Numbered from the stretch's first letter, positions 8,290-18,205 are shown. The stretch: DNA of 64,000 nt from Akkermansia muciniphila (GCA_945874145.1 CAMCFN010000016.1:1-64000), one strand, 5' to 3'. Numbers and translations: made by a program. The notes: generated from the letters alone by a model not told the origin.

Positions 8290-9750
8290 CTATTCGCCCT
8301 CCGCAAGCTTCCGATAAAGTGTGGCGAGGCTGACCCCCAGCATTTTGGCGGCTTGATCTTTGTCACCGCCGGCTTGCGCGATCGCCTTCTGCACAAAGGC
8401 CGCCTCTTGATCCCGCAGGAAGTCTTTGAGCGGGCCGACAGGTTGGCTTGGCTGCGCGGACGCAGTCCCACCAGGGATCGGCGAACCAGGGCCGAGCTTG
8501 GCCCCGGGCGTCATCAGCGTGGTGTCGCCCATGGGAGCCAGCGCGACCTCGGTGTCGGAGAACTTCTCGTCGCCGAGCGGGAGCAGGATGGGCGGCAAAT
8601 CAGCGAGCTGGATGAAGCCCGCCTCGCACAAAGCGCTGGCGCGCTCGATGGCATTTTCCAGTTCGCGCACGTTGCCCGGCCAGTCGTGGGCTTGCAGCGC
8701 CTCCATCGCACGCCGGCTAATGCTGAAAGGCTGCAGGCCACGGTCGGCCGCCTTGGAGCGGAGGAAATGCGCCGCCAGCAGCGGCAGATCGTCCCGTCGC
8801 TCGCGCAGCGCAGGCATGGGGATGGAGATGACGTTGAGCCGGTAATAGAGATCCTCGCGGAAGCCGCCCTCCTTGATGCGTCTTTCGAGCGGCTCATTCG
8901 TGGCCGCAATCACCCGGACGTTCACATAGACCGACACGTTGTCGCCCACCGGCCGCACTTCACGCTCTTGCAAGACGCGGAGGAGCCGACTTTGCAGCAC
9001 GCTGGACATCGAACCGATTTCATCGAGAAAAATGGTGCCCCCCTCCGCTTCCTGGAAGAGGCCCTTCTTGTCCGCGATGGCCCCGGTGAACGCTCCCCGG
9101 CGATGACCGAACAACTCGGATTCCAGCAGGTGCTCAGGCAAGGCGCTGCAATTGATCGGCACAAACGGAGCCGCCCCACGCCGGCTGTTGAAGTGCAGCG
9201 CCTTCGCGACGAGTTCCTTGCCCGTGCCGCTCTCACCACGCAGTAGCACCGTGCTCTCGGTGTCGGCCACGCGCTCGACCATACGGAACACCTGCTGCAT
9301 GGCGGCCGAGCTGCCGATGATCTGGTTGAACTGATATTTTTTCTTTAGCTCCTTGCGCAGGTAGGCGTTTTCGGAAACCACCGCGCTGTGCGACAGGGCC
9401 TTCCAAAGCTTGAGCCGCAGTTCGACCGCCTTGAATGGCTTTTGGAGATAATCAAAAGCCCCGAGCTTCGTCGCCTCCACGGCGATCTCGAACGACCCGA
9501 AGCCCGTGATGACCAAAACGATGGCCGGAGGCGTCATGGCGCGGGCACGCTTGAGCACCTCCATTCCGTTGGGTCCAGTCCGGCCGAGGTTGAGGTCCGT
9601 GATGACAATCTCCGGAGCCAGCCGCTCCAGCGCTTCCAAGGCCACCGCCCCATCACTGAAAGGAACCACCTCGTGACCTTCGGCACGGAGGATTTCGCTC
9701 ACAATCTGGATCGAGAGCAGATCATCTTCCACCAGCATCACTTTGGCCAT
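8290..9750 (-). CDS. Sigma-54-dependent response regulator, NtrC family
   Basis: 486 residues in three parts. The receiver domain (1-~120) has the acidic pair VEDD, the phospho-accepting Asp52 (TDLNLG) and Lys104 (LQKPF). The AAA+ domain has Walker A GESGTGKE (172-179), the sigma-54 contact loop GAFTGA (219-224), Walker B GGTIFLDEIG (237-246) and the arginine-finger region FREDLYYRLN. A Fis-type helix-turn-helix ends the protein (QAAKMLGVSLATLYRKL). A Gly/Pro-rich linker joins the last two parts. No histidine kinase is next to it, so its sensor is elsewhere. It would activate sigma-54 promoters on phosphorylation. Confidence 0.95.
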   Translation of the reverse strand: MAKVMLVEDDLLSIQIVSEILRAEGHEVVPFSDGAVALEALERLAPEIVITDLNLGRTGPNGMEVLKRARAMTPPAIVLVITGFGSFEIAVEATKLGAFDYLQKPFKAVELRLKLWKALSHSAVVSENAYLRKELKKKYQFNQIIGSSAAMQQVFRMVERVADTESTVLLRGESGTGKELVAKALHFNSRRGAAPFVPINCSALPEHLLESELFGHRRGAFTGAIADKKGLFQEAEGGTIFLDEIGSMSSVLQSRLLRVLQEREVRPVGDNVSVYVNVRVIAATNEPLERRIKEGGFREDLYYRLNVISIPMPALRERRDDLPLLAAHFLRSKAADRGLQPFSISRRAMEALQAHDWPGNVRELENAIERASALCEAGFIQLADLPPILLPLGDEKFSDTEVALAPMGDTTLMTPGAKLGPGSPIPGGTASAQPSQPVGPLKDFLRDQEAAFVQKAIAQAGGDKDQAAKMLGVSLATLYRKLAEGE

Positions 9751-9811
9751 TCCGGAAGGCTAAGGAACAAGCCGGCCTAGCCGCAAGCTGGGATTGCCCT
9801 CGGGCGCAACC

Positions 9812-11311
9812 CTACCCCGTGGGCGCAGCCACACCGGCCATCATCCGCAATAGCACGGTCTGGGAAAAATTATCCCGTTCCAACTCGCCAACGATCCGCC
9901 CTTCGCGCACCACGATGATGCGGCGGCAAAGGTTGATGAGTTCCGGCAACTCGGAGGAAATGACCAGCAAACCCATCTTCGCCCGCGCCAACTCGTCGAG
10001 AATGGTGTGGATCTCGGCCTTCGCGCCCACGTCCACGCCGCGCGTCGGCTCGTCCACCATGAGCAACTGGCAGTCGCGGGCCAGCCACTTGGCCAAGGCA
10101 ACTTTCTGCTGGTTGCCGCCACTCAACGTGGCCACCGGGGATTCGATGCTCGCCATGCGGGTCTTGAGGCGCGTGAGGAAGTTGTGCGTGATGGCCCGTT
10201 CATCGCTGCGTTTGATGACACCGAGCGGCCAGGTCATGCTGTCCAGCGCGGCGAGCGAGGCGTTTTCCCGGCAGTTCATCGAAAGCACGAGGCCCTGCCG
10301 CTTGCGATCCTCCGGCAGCATCCCGACACCAGCGGCCATCATCTTCGGGGTGGAGCGCAGCGCGATCGGCTTCCCGCCCACATACACCTCCCCGAATACG
10401 CGCGGATCGAGGCCAAAGATGGCCTGGGCAATTTCCGTGCGCCCCGCGCCCACCAAGCCCGCCAGACCAACCACCTCACCGCTGCGGATTGTGAAACTGA
10501 TATCCTTGAATTTGCCGGGCGAGGACAGCTTCTCCACGCGCAGCACGGGTTCGCCGAGTTCAAGCGCCACGTGATGCGGCGTCTTGAACTCCACCTCACG
10601 GCCCACCATCTGGTGAACCACGCGGTCATGGTTGGTGCGGGCAATGCGCTCGGTCGCCACGAGCCGGCCGTCGCGCAACACCGTGATGGTGTCGCACAAC
10701 TGGAAAATTTCCTCCATGCGGTGCGACACATAGATGACGGTGATGCCGCGCTGCTTGAGCAGGCCCAGCAGGTTGAAGAGATGCTCGCTCTCAGCGACGG
10801 ACAGCGAACTGGTCGGCTCGTCCATCACGATGATGTTCGCGCCCGTGCCGACCGCGCCGGCGATTTGCACGAGCTGCTCCTGCGCGGTGCTGAGACGGCT
10901 GATCGGCACATCCACGTCGAGACCGCACTCAATCTCCTTGAGCATCGCCCGCGCCTGCTCACGCATCTTGGCCCGGCTCACCACGCCAAAACGTTTTGGC
11001 AAGTCACCCAGGCAAAGATTCTCGGCGATGGTCAAATTCGGGCAGAAAGCCAGCTCCTGATGCACCATCGCGATGCCGAGCTGCCGCGCCCGATGCGGGT
11101 CCGTGGGGTGAATGACATTACCATCCACGCGTATCTCACCACCATCTGCTGGATGGACGCCTGCAAGAATCTTGCCCAGCGTGCTCTTGCCCGCACCGTT
11201 CTCGCCCATGAGCGCGTGGCACTCGCCGCGCTCGACGGTGAAGCTCACATCGTCCAGCGCCAGCACGCCGGGGAAGCGCTTCGTGATATGGCTGAAGGTG
11301 AGATAGGGCAT
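9812..11311 (-). CDS. Sugar ABC transporter ATP-binding protein, RbsA/MglA type (orphan)
   Basis: 499 residues from ATG 11311 (MPYLTFSHITKRFPGVLALD). Two ABC domains in tandem, as in RbsA/MglA: the N-terminal one has Walker A GENGAGKST, Q-loop VHQELAF, a signature region STAQEQLVQIA and Walker B IIVMDEPTSSL; the C-terminal one has a degenerate Walker A (GLVGAGRTE), signature LSGGNQQKVALAKWL and Walker B LLMVDEPTRGVDVGAK. This architecture energises monosaccharide uptake. Unusually, no permease or periplasmic binding protein gene is adjacent; its neighbours are a response regulator and a redoxin. Confidence 0.92.
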   Translation of the reverse strand: MPYLTFSHITKRFPGVLALDDVSFTVERGECHALMGENGAGKSTLGKILAGVHPADGGEIRVDGNVIHPTDPHRARQLGIAMVHQELAFCPNLTIAENLCLGDLPKRFGVVSRAKMREQARAMLKEIECGLDVDVPISRLSTAQEQLVQIAGAVGTGANIIVMDEPTSSLSVAESEHLFNLLGLLKQRGITVIYVSHRMEEIFQLCDTITVLRDGRLVATERIARTNHDRVVHQMVGREVEFKTPHHVALELGEPVLRVEKLSSPGKFKDISFTIRSGEVVGLAGLVGAGRTEIAQAIFGLDPRVFGEVYVGGKPIALRSTPKMMAAGVGMLPEDRKRQGLVLSMNCRENASLAALDSMTWPLGVIKRSDERAITHNFLTRLKTRMASIESPVATLSGGNQQKVALAKWLARDCQLLMVDEPTRGVDVGAKAEIHTILDELARAKMGLLVISSELPELINLCRRIIVVREGRIVGELERDNFSQTVLLRMMAGVAAPTG

Positions 11312-11377
11312 GGCGACGTTGGGATGGATTGAACCGCGCCCCGAGCGATGAAGCAAGCCAAGCGTGCCGTCGGTGCT

Positions 11378-11929
11378 TCACTTCTCCGTCAGCAATTCCG
11401 CGATCTTCCCCTTCATCGCCGCATAGTCGGCGTCGCCCTTCACATACTGACCGCCGGGGTGGATGTGGCGGATGACGCCGCGACGGTCGAGGAGGAAACT
11501 GACGCTGGTGAAGTCGCGTTCGTGGCCGTCCAGCCACCAGCGCTTGAGCGAACGCCAGCCGGGGTCAATCGCCACAGGGAATTTGAAGCCATATTCCGAC
11601 GCGCGTTCTGCGACCTGCTGCGGGTCGAGCGGGGATCGAACCTTGTGATGGTAGATGCCAATGACACGCAGGCCCTTTCCAGAATAGTCCGCGCGGAACT
11701 CATTCAATGCCGGTGCAGTCACGCGGCAGAACTCGCACTGCGGCGCGGTCCACCAGCGGATAAGGACGACCTGGCCGCGCAGCTCCTTGAGTGCGAGCGG
11801 AGCGGAGTTCAGCCAGTTCATGAGCTGCCAGTCGGGTGCGGGCTGGCCGATGAGCGGGTCGGCAGCAGCTGAATTGACTGCGGAGAAAGCGAAGGCCAGC
11901 GAGGTCAGAACAAGACAGACGAGCTTCAC
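11378..11929 (-). CDS. Exported TlpA-like thioredoxin-fold protein (redoxin)
   Basis: About 183 residues from the GTG at 11929, chosen because it puts a clean signal peptide (KLVCLVLTSLAFAFSAVNSAAA) at the start; an upstream start at 11980 is possible. The thioredoxin fold is shown by IGQPAPDWQL, the redox motif CEFC in WWTAPQCEFCRVTAP and a downstream cis-Pro region GFKFPVAIDP. It would act in the periplasm in thiol-disulfide exchange or peroxide handling. Divergent from the helical hypothetical gene at 12084. Confidence 0.82.
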   Translation of the reverse strand: MKLVCLVLTSLAFAFSAVNSAAADPLIGQPAPDWQLMNWLNSAPLALKELRGQVVLIRWWTAPQCEFCRVTAPALNEFRADYSGKGLRVIGIYHHKVRSPLDPQQVAERASEYGFKFPVAIDPGWRSLKRWWLDGHERDFTSVSFLLDRRGVIRHIHPGGQYVKGDADYAAMKGKIAELLTEK

Positions 11930-12083
11930 GGTGTATACATTTTGCCCACGGTGGCGCAAAAGCAACGCCGGCTTGGCCACAAAGCCAGCGATTTGCCGGA
12001 CTTTCCACGTTGGAATCGAAGCTGCTCAGGAGAACCGTGTATTGAACCGGCAGACGGTTCCGCCGATATAACTGCTGACCGCC

Positions 12084-12803
12084 ATGCTCGTCATCCAACC
12101 CAATTGCCGGGTCCAGTTCACTGCCGAGGATATTGACTTCATCATCGCCACGCTCGGTCGCGGTGCGGGCGACGCAGACTGCCTCACGCGCCTGCTCGCC
12201 GACGAGGACACGCGCGACTTGATTCTCGACGATGAACGGCTGTTCCACGCGCTACTGGAGCATCGCGGCTGTCTGCGGGTGTCGGCGCGGCTCTATTTCT
12301 ACGTGCTGGTGCGGCAAGTCCTGCGGCGCACGGGCATCGCGGAACGAGCGGTGACAGACTACGTGGCGGAGGTGCTCGCGGAGTTCTCCGAGACGGAGCG
12401 GTCGCGACTGCATGTGCCGGGCAAGCCGGAGGCGCTGGACTATTTCTTCGAGATGCTGGCCGCACTTCAGACGGCGGACGACCACACGCGCTTCCACATC
12501 CGCGCACACATCGGGAACCAATCCCTTTTCATGTCCGGCATATTCCCCGACCGCATCCGCGCGCGGGCGGAGCGGAAGGGTTTCCCGGACCTCGACTATT
12601 ACGAATCGCTCGGACAGGCGAGCTTCCGCGCGGCCAGCGACCATCGGCTGGCGCGGAAGCATGGACTCAACGATGTGTTTGCCACGCTGTCCGAGCAATT
12701 CCACGAAACTCGTCTCGCACTCAATGACATGAGTGAACGGCTGTTGTCCGTGGGCGAACCGGAGATGCCGATGGGGGTGCTGCTGAAGCCGGGGTTGAAC
12801 TGA
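12084..12803 (+). CDS. Hypothetical protein, mostly helical, no recognised family
   Basis: 239 residues, soluble, without signal peptide or membrane segment. It is rich in charged helices (EDIDFIIATLG, FYVLVRQVLRRTGIAERAV, YFFEMLAAL, ARKHGLNDVFATLSEQFHETRLALND). A central HIRAHIGNQSLFMSGIFPDRI looks like a conserved core. Codon use and GC match the neighbours, and the frame is long and uninterrupted, so it is very likely a real gene. It is transcribed toward the nuo operon and ends 54 bases from nuoN in a convergent arrangement. Function unknown. Confidence 0.8.
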   Translation: MLVIQPNCRVQFTAEDIDFIIATLGRGAGDADCLTRLLADEDTRDLILDDERLFHALLEHRGCLRVSARLYFYVLVRQVLRRTGIAERAVTDYVAEVLAEFSETERSRLHVPGKPEALDYFFEMLAALQTADDHTRFHIRAHIGNQSLFMSGIFPDRIRARAERKGFPDLDYYESLGQASFRAASDHRLARKHGLNDVFATLSEQFHETRLALNDMSERLLSVGEPEMPMGVLLKPGLN

Positions 12804-12813
12804 ACTCGCAGTT

Positions 12814-12829
12814 GCAACCTTCAGGTTGC
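12814..12829. terminator. Small hairpin between convergent genes, possible terminator
   Basis: GCAACCT, two bases, AGGTTGC form a 7-bp stem in the 54-base gap between the converging hypothetical gene and nuoN. No T-tract follows on either strand, so intrinsic termination is uncertain. Confidence 0.35.
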
Positions 12830-12857
12830 GAATGGAAGCGCAGGCTGCGACCTGTGA

Positions 12858-14318
12858 CTACGCCAGCTTTAGCGACTTCACCGCCTCCACCGCGAGTTCC
12901 AGCGCGCCATCCGGGTTTATCCCCAGCCAGAGCATTCCAGCGATGCAGACAGCGAGGGCGAGTCGGGTCGGAACGGAGACGGGAATCGGCGTCATGTCCG
13001 TCGCGCCCTTGGACCAGTAAATCGCCTTCACCACGTTGAAGTAGTAGTAGAGCGAGATGAGGACGCCGACGACAGCAACGGCGAAGAGCCAGTAGTAGGC
13101 GTGCCAGCGGACGCCTTCGGCGATGACGGCCTTGAGCAAGAGGAATTTTCCGAAGAAGCCCGCGAGCGGCGGGATGCCGGCGAGAGAAACCATGGCGAGG
13201 GTCAGCGTGGTGGCGAGGAGCGGGGAGCGCTGCGCGAGACCGCCGAGCGCGGAGATGTCTTCTGCTCCGGCTTCTTTCACGACCACGGCGATGACGGTGA
13301 AGGCGGCGAGCACGGTGAAGAGGTAGCCGGCGAGGTAGTAGAGAATCGCCGAGGAGCCGGCGCGGTTCATCACCGCGAAGCCGAGCAGCAGGTAGCCCGC
13401 GCTGGCGATGCTGCTGTAGCCAAGCAGGCGCTTGAGGTTGCGCTGCGGGATGGCGCAGAGGCTGCCGTAAAGAATCGTCCCGGCGGCCATCGCCATGAGG
13501 AGCTTCTCCAGGTTGAAGGCGAGGTCGGGAATCGCGGTGCCGAGCAGGCGCATCAGCAGCACGACGCCGGCGGCCTTCGAGCCGACGGACAGGAAAGCGG
13601 TCGTGGGCGTAGGCGAGCCTTGATACACGTCGGGCGCCCAAATCTGGAACGGCACGGCGGCCATCTTGAAGCCGAGGCCCACGAGCACGAGCAGCACGCC
13701 GGCCATGAGCAACTGCTTGTGGGCGAGTCCGGCGTTGTTCGCGAGTTTATCGGCCAGCTCGTTGAAGTTCATGGTGCCAGCCGACCCGAAGATGAGCGCG
13801 ATGCCATAGACGAGGAAGCCGGAGGAGAGCGCGCCAAGGATGAGATACTTCACGCCGGCTTCGAGCGATTCGACCCGACGACGGAGGAAGCTCACGAGGA
13901 CGTAGAAGGTGACTGTTATCAGTTCCAGCGAGACGAAGAGGAGCATGAAGTCGTTGGCCGACGCGGCGAACATCATGCCGGCCAACGCAAAGAGCGTGAG
14001 CGCGAAGAACTCGGATTGCCCCGACTCGAAGCTGTCGCTGAACTCGGTGGCCATGATGAGCACGAGCAGCGCGGCGAGGAGGAAGAAGCGCTTGAACCAT
14101 AGCGCGAGACCGTCGAGGACATAGGCGTTGCCGAAGGCGTAGAGCGTCTCGGTGCCGTCGAAGGCGAAGAAGCTGTAGAGCAGCACGACCGCCACGCCGA
14201 GCACCGCGCCGTAGCCGAGCGTGCGGCGGTCCTTCGCAGGCGTGAACCAGTCCTGCACCAGCACGACCAAGCCGAGGACCACCACGGCGAGTTCGAGGAC
14301 AATGAGAGAGGCGTTCAT
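12858..14318 (-). CDS. nuoN: NADH-quinone oxidoreductase subunit N
   Basis: 486 residues with about 13-14 membrane segments, an antiporter-like proton-pumping subunit of complex I. LELITVTFYVLVSF has the conserved Glu of the helix around residue 130, and the FKMAAVPFQIWAPDVYQGSPTP phrase is diagnostic for NuoN, as is KRLLGYSSIASAGYLLLG. Normal length. Last gene of the nuo operon, 13 bases after nuoM. Confidence 0.95.
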   Translation of the reverse strand: MNASLIVLELAVVVLGLVVLVQDWFTPAKDRRTLGYGAVLGVAVVLLYSFFAFDGTETLYAFGNAYVLDGLALWFKRFFLLAALLVLIMATEFSDSFESGQSEFFALTLFALAGMMFAASANDFMLLFVSLELITVTFYVLVSFLRRRVESLEAGVKYLILGALSSGFLVYGIALIFGSAGTMNFNELADKLANNAGLAHKQLLMAGVLLVLVGLGFKMAAVPFQIWAPDVYQGSPTPTTAFLSVGSKAAGVVLLMRLLGTAIPDLAFNLEKLLMAMAAGTILYGSLCAIPQRNLKRLLGYSSIASAGYLLLGFAVMNRAGSSAILYYLAGYLFTVLAAFTVIAVVVKEAGAEDISALGGLAQRSPLLATTLTLAMVSLAGIPPLAGFFGKFLLLKAVIAEGVRWHAYYWLFAVAVVGVLISLYYYFNVVKAIYWSKGATDMTPIPVSVPTRLALAVCIAGMLWLGINPDGALELAVEAVKSLKLA

Positions 14319-14331
14319 TCAGCGGTCAAAG

Positions 14332-15906
14332 TTATCTCGGCTGCACGGCGCGCTGCTTGGCTTCGTCGACGGCTTTCTTCACGTCGCCGGGGCGCGGGGC
14401 TTTGTCGGCGGTCTTCGCGTTGGCCATCGTGAGGATGGCGGCGACGCTGGGTTGAATCTTGTCGGTCAACAGGCGCGGCCAGACACCGAGCAGCAGCAGC
14501 GCGGCGAGCAGGAGGACGAAGGGCACCTTGGCCCACGCGCTGGCGTCCTTGAGCGCGGCCCACTCGGACTTCTCCGGGCCATGTAGGATGTTGCGGACGG
14601 CGCGGAGCATATAGACCGCGCCGATGATGAGCGCGCCCCAGGCGGCGAGCGTGGTCACGAGCGGGAAGGCCCGCCACGACCCGAAGAGCACCATCGCCTC
14701 GCCCACGAAGTTCGCGAAGCCCGGCAGGCCGCAGCCGGCGAGCATCGCCATCACGAGCGCCGCACCGAGGAAGGGGATTTGCCGCAGCAGGCCGCCGAAC
14801 TTCTCCATCTCCAGCGTGCCGGTCTTCTCGCGGAGCGCGCCGCTCAGGCCGAAGGTCAGCGCCGCGAGGAACCCGTGCGCGACCATTACCACGACCGCGC
14901 CGGTCACGCCCACGAGGCTCAGGCTCGCGATGCCGAGGAAGATGAAGCCCATGTGCGCGACGCTGGAGTTGCCGATGAGCAGGTTCAAATCCTTCTGCCG
15001 CATCGCGACGAGGCCGCAGTAAACGATGTTGCCGAGGCAGAGGAAGGCGAGGATTTCGAGCCATGCCGACGCACCGTCGGGCATCAGCGGGATGCCGACG
15101 CGCAGCAGGCCGTAGAGACCGAACTTCTTCAGCACGCCCGCGTGGAGCATGGCGGTGGCGGTCGGCGCGGCCCCGTAGCCCAGCGGCGCCCAGGTGTGGA
15201 ACGGCCAGAGCGAGACGAGGATGCCGAAGCCGAAGAGCAGCAGCGGGAAGATGAGTGACTGCGCGGCGAGCGGGAGCGGGCGGGCCTTCACGGCCTTGGT
15301 CAGCTCGACGATGTCGAAGGTGTTCGCGCCGGACTGGATGTAGAGCGCGATGAGGCCGGCCAGCGCGATGAGCGCGCCGAGGCTGAGGTAAATGGTGATT
15401 TTGAAGGTCGCGTAGTTGCGGTTCTCGCCGTGGCCCCAGACGCCAATCATGATGAAGGTCGGCACCAGCGCCAGTTCATGGAAGAAGTAGAAGAAGAAGA
15501 GGTTCAGCGACGCGAACGCGCCGAGGATGCCGCCGGTCATCACCAGCAGCAGGGTGTAATACTCCTTCTCCAGCCGCTTGATTTCGCGCGACACGCACGC
15601 GGCCGCAAAGGCCACGATCGCCCCCATCACGATGAGGCCGAGGTTGATGCCGTCCACGCCGAGGTGCCAGCCGATGTCGAGTTTGAGGGTGGAGACGCTC
15701 ACCCACGCGTGTTTCTCGACGAACTTGAAGCCGTTCTCAACTGGGGCGGCGTTGAACTTTGCGAACAGGGTCAGCGCCAGAACCATCGAGGCGAGCGTCG
15801 CGCCGAGCGCGACCAACCGGATGACGAACTTGTAGTTGCGCGGGATGCAGAGCACCAGCAGCGCGGCCAGCAGCGGCAGGAGGAAGATGGCGGAGAGCAG
15901 CGACAT
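14332..15906 (-). CDS. nuoM: NADH-quinone oxidoreductase subunit M
   Basis: 524 residues, multi-spanning antiporter-like subunit of complex I. FFFYFFHELALVPTFIMIGVWG carries the conserved pumping Glu, and GFGILVSLWPFHTWAPLGYG and NLLIGNSSVAHMGFIFLG are typical NuoM segments. The C-terminus ends in a charged tail (DVKKAVDEAKQRA). It lies 3 bases after nuoL and 13 before nuoN. Confidence 0.95.
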   Translation of the reverse strand: MSLLSAIFLLPLLAALLVLCIPRNYKFVIRLVALGATLASMVLALTLFAKFNAAPVENGFKFVEKHAWVSVSTLKLDIGWHLGVDGINLGLIVMGAIVAFAAACVSREIKRLEKEYYTLLLVMTGGILGAFASLNLFFFYFFHELALVPTFIMIGVWGHGENRNYATFKITIYLSLGALIALAGLIALYIQSGANTFDIVELTKAVKARPLPLAAQSLIFPLLLFGFGILVSLWPFHTWAPLGYGAAPTATAMLHAGVLKKFGLYGLLRVGIPLMPDGASAWLEILAFLCLGNIVYCGLVAMRQKDLNLLIGNSSVAHMGFIFLGIASLSLVGVTGAVVVMVAHGFLAALTFGLSGALREKTGTLEMEKFGGLLRQIPFLGAALVMAMLAGCGLPGFANFVGEAMVLFGSWRAFPLVTTLAAWGALIIGAVYMLRAVRNILHGPEKSEWAALKDASAWAKVPFVLLLAALLLLGVWPRLLTDKIQPSVAAILTMANAKTADKAPRPGDVKKAVDEAKQRAVQPR

Positions 15907-15909
15907 GGC

Positions 15910-17898
15910 TTAGTGAGCGGGCGATTGAAGGAGAAGCTGCCAAGCCAGCACCAGCACGACGCCGGCGGCGAAGAGGAAGGCGTAGGTTTGCAGGCTGCCG
16001 GTCTGCACGAGGCGCAGGGCGCGGCCAAACAGCTCCGTGGCGCCGTGCGTGCCGCGCACGAGGAAGCCGGCGATAATCCAGCGGTCAACCCAGTCCGCGA
16101 CGCGCGCGAGCGTCTCCTGCGTGACGGAGATGAACCACTCGTAAAGCTCGTCGAAATAGAATCGGTCGCGGGCCAGCTTCGCCAACACGCCGATTTTCTC
16201 CGGCAGCCGGTCGCGGTCGGCGTTCACGTAGAGCGCGCGGGCGAGCTGGTAGCCGGCCACCACCGCGAGCAGGCCGAAGCCGGCGGCGAATACGTTGTGA
16301 TTGAACGGCGCGAAGAGGTTGTTGAGGAAACCCTCGTTGTGCGGCGGATGTTCGCCAGGGAAAAGCTTGCCGATGTAGGCGTCAATGCCCACGGCTCCCG
16401 CCAGCAGCGTAGGCACGGCGAGCACGACCAACGGCCAAGTCATCACGCCGGGCGATTCGTGCGCGTGGCTGGCTTCCTCGCTGCGGGCGTTGCCGCAGAA
16501 GGCGACCAGCACGAGGCGGCTCATGTAGAAGGTCGTCAGGCCCGCGACGAACACGCCGAGGACGAAGAGGGGAATGTTGTTGTGCTCCAGCGCGGCGGCG
16601 AGGATGGCGTCCTTGCTGAAGAAACCGGCGAACGGCCAAACACCGCAGAGCGCGAGCGTGCCCCAGCGGAACGTCCACCAGGTGCGCGGCATCGCGACGC
16701 GCAGGCCGCCCATCTTCCAGATGTTCTGCTCGTGGTGGCAGGCGTAAATCACCGAGCCAGCCCCGAGGAAGAGCAGCGCCTTGAAAGCCGCGTGCGTGGT
16801 GAGGTGGAACATCGCCGGGCCGGGCGCGTGGAGGCCGACGGCCATCACCATGTATCCGAGCTGCGAGAGCGTGGAGTAGGCGAGGATGCGCTTGATGTCG
16901 TTTTGCTGGAGCGCCATGACCGCCGCGAGCAGCGCGGTGAAGCCGCCAATCCATGCGATGAACTCCAACGCGTGCGAGCCGGGGATATTGAGCAGAAAGA
17001 AGATGCGGCACAGCATGAACACGCCGGCGGCGACCATCGTGGCGGCGTGAATCAGCGCGCTGACGGGAGTGGGGCCTTCCATCGCATCCGGCAGCCAGAC
17101 GTGCAGCGGGAACTGCGCGGACTTGCCCATCGCGCCCATGAAGAGCAGCAGGCCGACGAGCGTGACGAGGACGTTCGGGTGGACGGTCCACCACTGCGTG
17201 CCGCCGGCAATTTTGCCGAGCGGTTCGGCGAGCAGGGAAAAGCCGGCCGACTTGTCCGCCAGACGTCCGCCCAGTTCAACGGCACTGTTCAGTTCCGCGA
17301 AGTTCACCGAGCCGAACGCGGCCCAGGTGAGGATGATGCCGAGGATGAAGCCGAAGTCGCCCACGCGGTTGGTGAGAAAGGCCTTCTTCGCAGCGTCGGC
17401 GGCGGAGTTCTTCTCGAACCAGAAGCCGATGAGCAGGTAGCTGCTCACGCCGACCAGCTCCCAGAACACGAACATCATGAAGAGGTTGTTCGCCAGCACG
17501 ATGCCGAGCATCGAGAAGGTGAAGAGGCTCAGGCTGCCGAAGTAACGCCTGAATGAGCGGTCGCCGCTCATGTAGCCGCGCGAGTAGATGTGAATCATCA
17601 GCCCGACGCCGGTGACGACGAGGAGCATGAGCTTGGACAGCGGGTCGAGCAGGAGGCCGAAGGAAACGTGCAGGTCGCCGACTGCGAGCCAGTTGAAGTT
17701 CGTTTCCACCGCCTGGTCGCCGGTGAAGGCGAACAGGCCGAGGCTCAAGACGAAGCCCAGCGCAATCGCGCCGATGGACAGGTTCGCGCTGCGCTCACCT
17801 TCCCGCTGCGTGCAAAATGCGATGAACGCCGCTGCCGCGAGCGGCAGGAGCAGAATCGTCAGCGCGGCATAGCCGGCGGGGCTGATAGCGGGTTCCAT
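15910..17898 (-). CDS. nuoL: NADH-quinone oxidoreductase subunit L
   Basis: 662 residues, the largest antiporter-like subunit of complex I with a long C-terminal lateral helix. MMFVFWELVGVSSYLLIGFW, SAQFPLHVWLPDAMEGPTPV, LIHAATMVAAGVFMLCR and LAYSTLSQLGYMVMA are the classical NuoL motifs, with the pumping Lys/Glu/His positions present. Near the C-terminus, DRFYFDELYEW precedes the final helices. One base separates it from nuoK. Confidence 0.96.
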   Translation of the reverse strand: MEPAISPAGYAALTILLLPLAAAAFIAFCTQREGERSANLSIGAIALGFVLSLGLFAFTGDQAVETNFNWLAVGDLHVSFGLLLDPLSKLMLLVVTGVGLMIHIYSRGYMSGDRSFRRYFGSLSLFTFSMLGIVLANNLFMMFVFWELVGVSSYLLIGFWFEKNSAADAAKKAFLTNRVGDFGFILGIILTWAAFGSVNFAELNSAVELGGRLADKSAGFSLLAEPLGKIAGGTQWWTVHPNVLVTLVGLLLFMGAMGKSAQFPLHVWLPDAMEGPTPVSALIHAATMVAAGVFMLCRIFFLLNIPGSHALEFIAWIGGFTALLAAVMALQQNDIKRILAYSTLSQLGYMVMAVGLHAPGPAMFHLTTHAAFKALLFLGAGSVIYACHHEQNIWKMGGLRVAMPRTWWTFRWGTLALCGVWPFAGFFSKDAILAAALEHNNIPLFVLGVFVAGLTTFYMSRLVLVAFCGNARSEEASHAHESPGVMTWPLVVLAVPTLLAGAVGIDAYIGKLFPGEHPPHNEGFLNNLFAPFNHNVFAAGFGLLAVVAGYQLARALYVNADRDRLPEKIGVLAKLARDRFYFDELYEWFISVTQETLARVADWVDRWIIAGFLVRGTHGATELFGRALRLVQTGSLQTYAFLFAAGVVLVLAWQLLLQSPAH

Positions 17899-17899
17899 G

Positions 17900-18205
17900 T
17901 CAGAGTTTCAGCGAGGTCAGGTCCTCCACGTGGGCGGACTGGCGCTTGCGGTAGAGCGCAACGATCAGCGCGAGGCCCACGGCGACTTCCGCCGCCGCGA
18001 CGGTGATGATGAAGAAGACCATCATCTGACCGGTGAGGTTTTCGTTGAAGCGCGAGAAGGCGACGAGCGCGAGATTGGCGGCGTTGAGCATCAGCTCCAG
18101 CGACATGTAGATGACGAGGACGTTGCGCCGCAGGATGACGCCCAGCAGTCCGAGGCAGAAGAGCATCGCGCTGACGGTGAGGTAGTGTTCGAGGCCGACG
18201 TTCAT
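17900..18205 (-). CDS. nuoK: NADH-quinone oxidoreductase subunit K
   Basis: 101 residues with three membrane helices, the usual size. [20 protein letters not shown] carries the conserved membrane Glu, and [22 protein letters not shown] is the typical last helix with the second Glu. Its start overlaps nuoJ by 4 bases, indicating translational coupling. Confidence 0.96.
   Translation of the reverse strand: MNVGLEHYLTVSAMLFCLGLLGVILRRNVLVIYMSLELMLNAANLALVAFSRFNENLTGQMMVFFIITVAAAEVAVGLALIVALYRKRQSAHVEDLTSLKL

Noticed and set aside
15430-17556. A 708-codon open frame on the plus strand opposite nuoL/nuoM
   Set aside because: It is the complement of the well-supported nuoL and nuoM genes; its sequence is full of His/Glu/Arg/Gly runs, has no family motif, and arises from GC-rich third positions.
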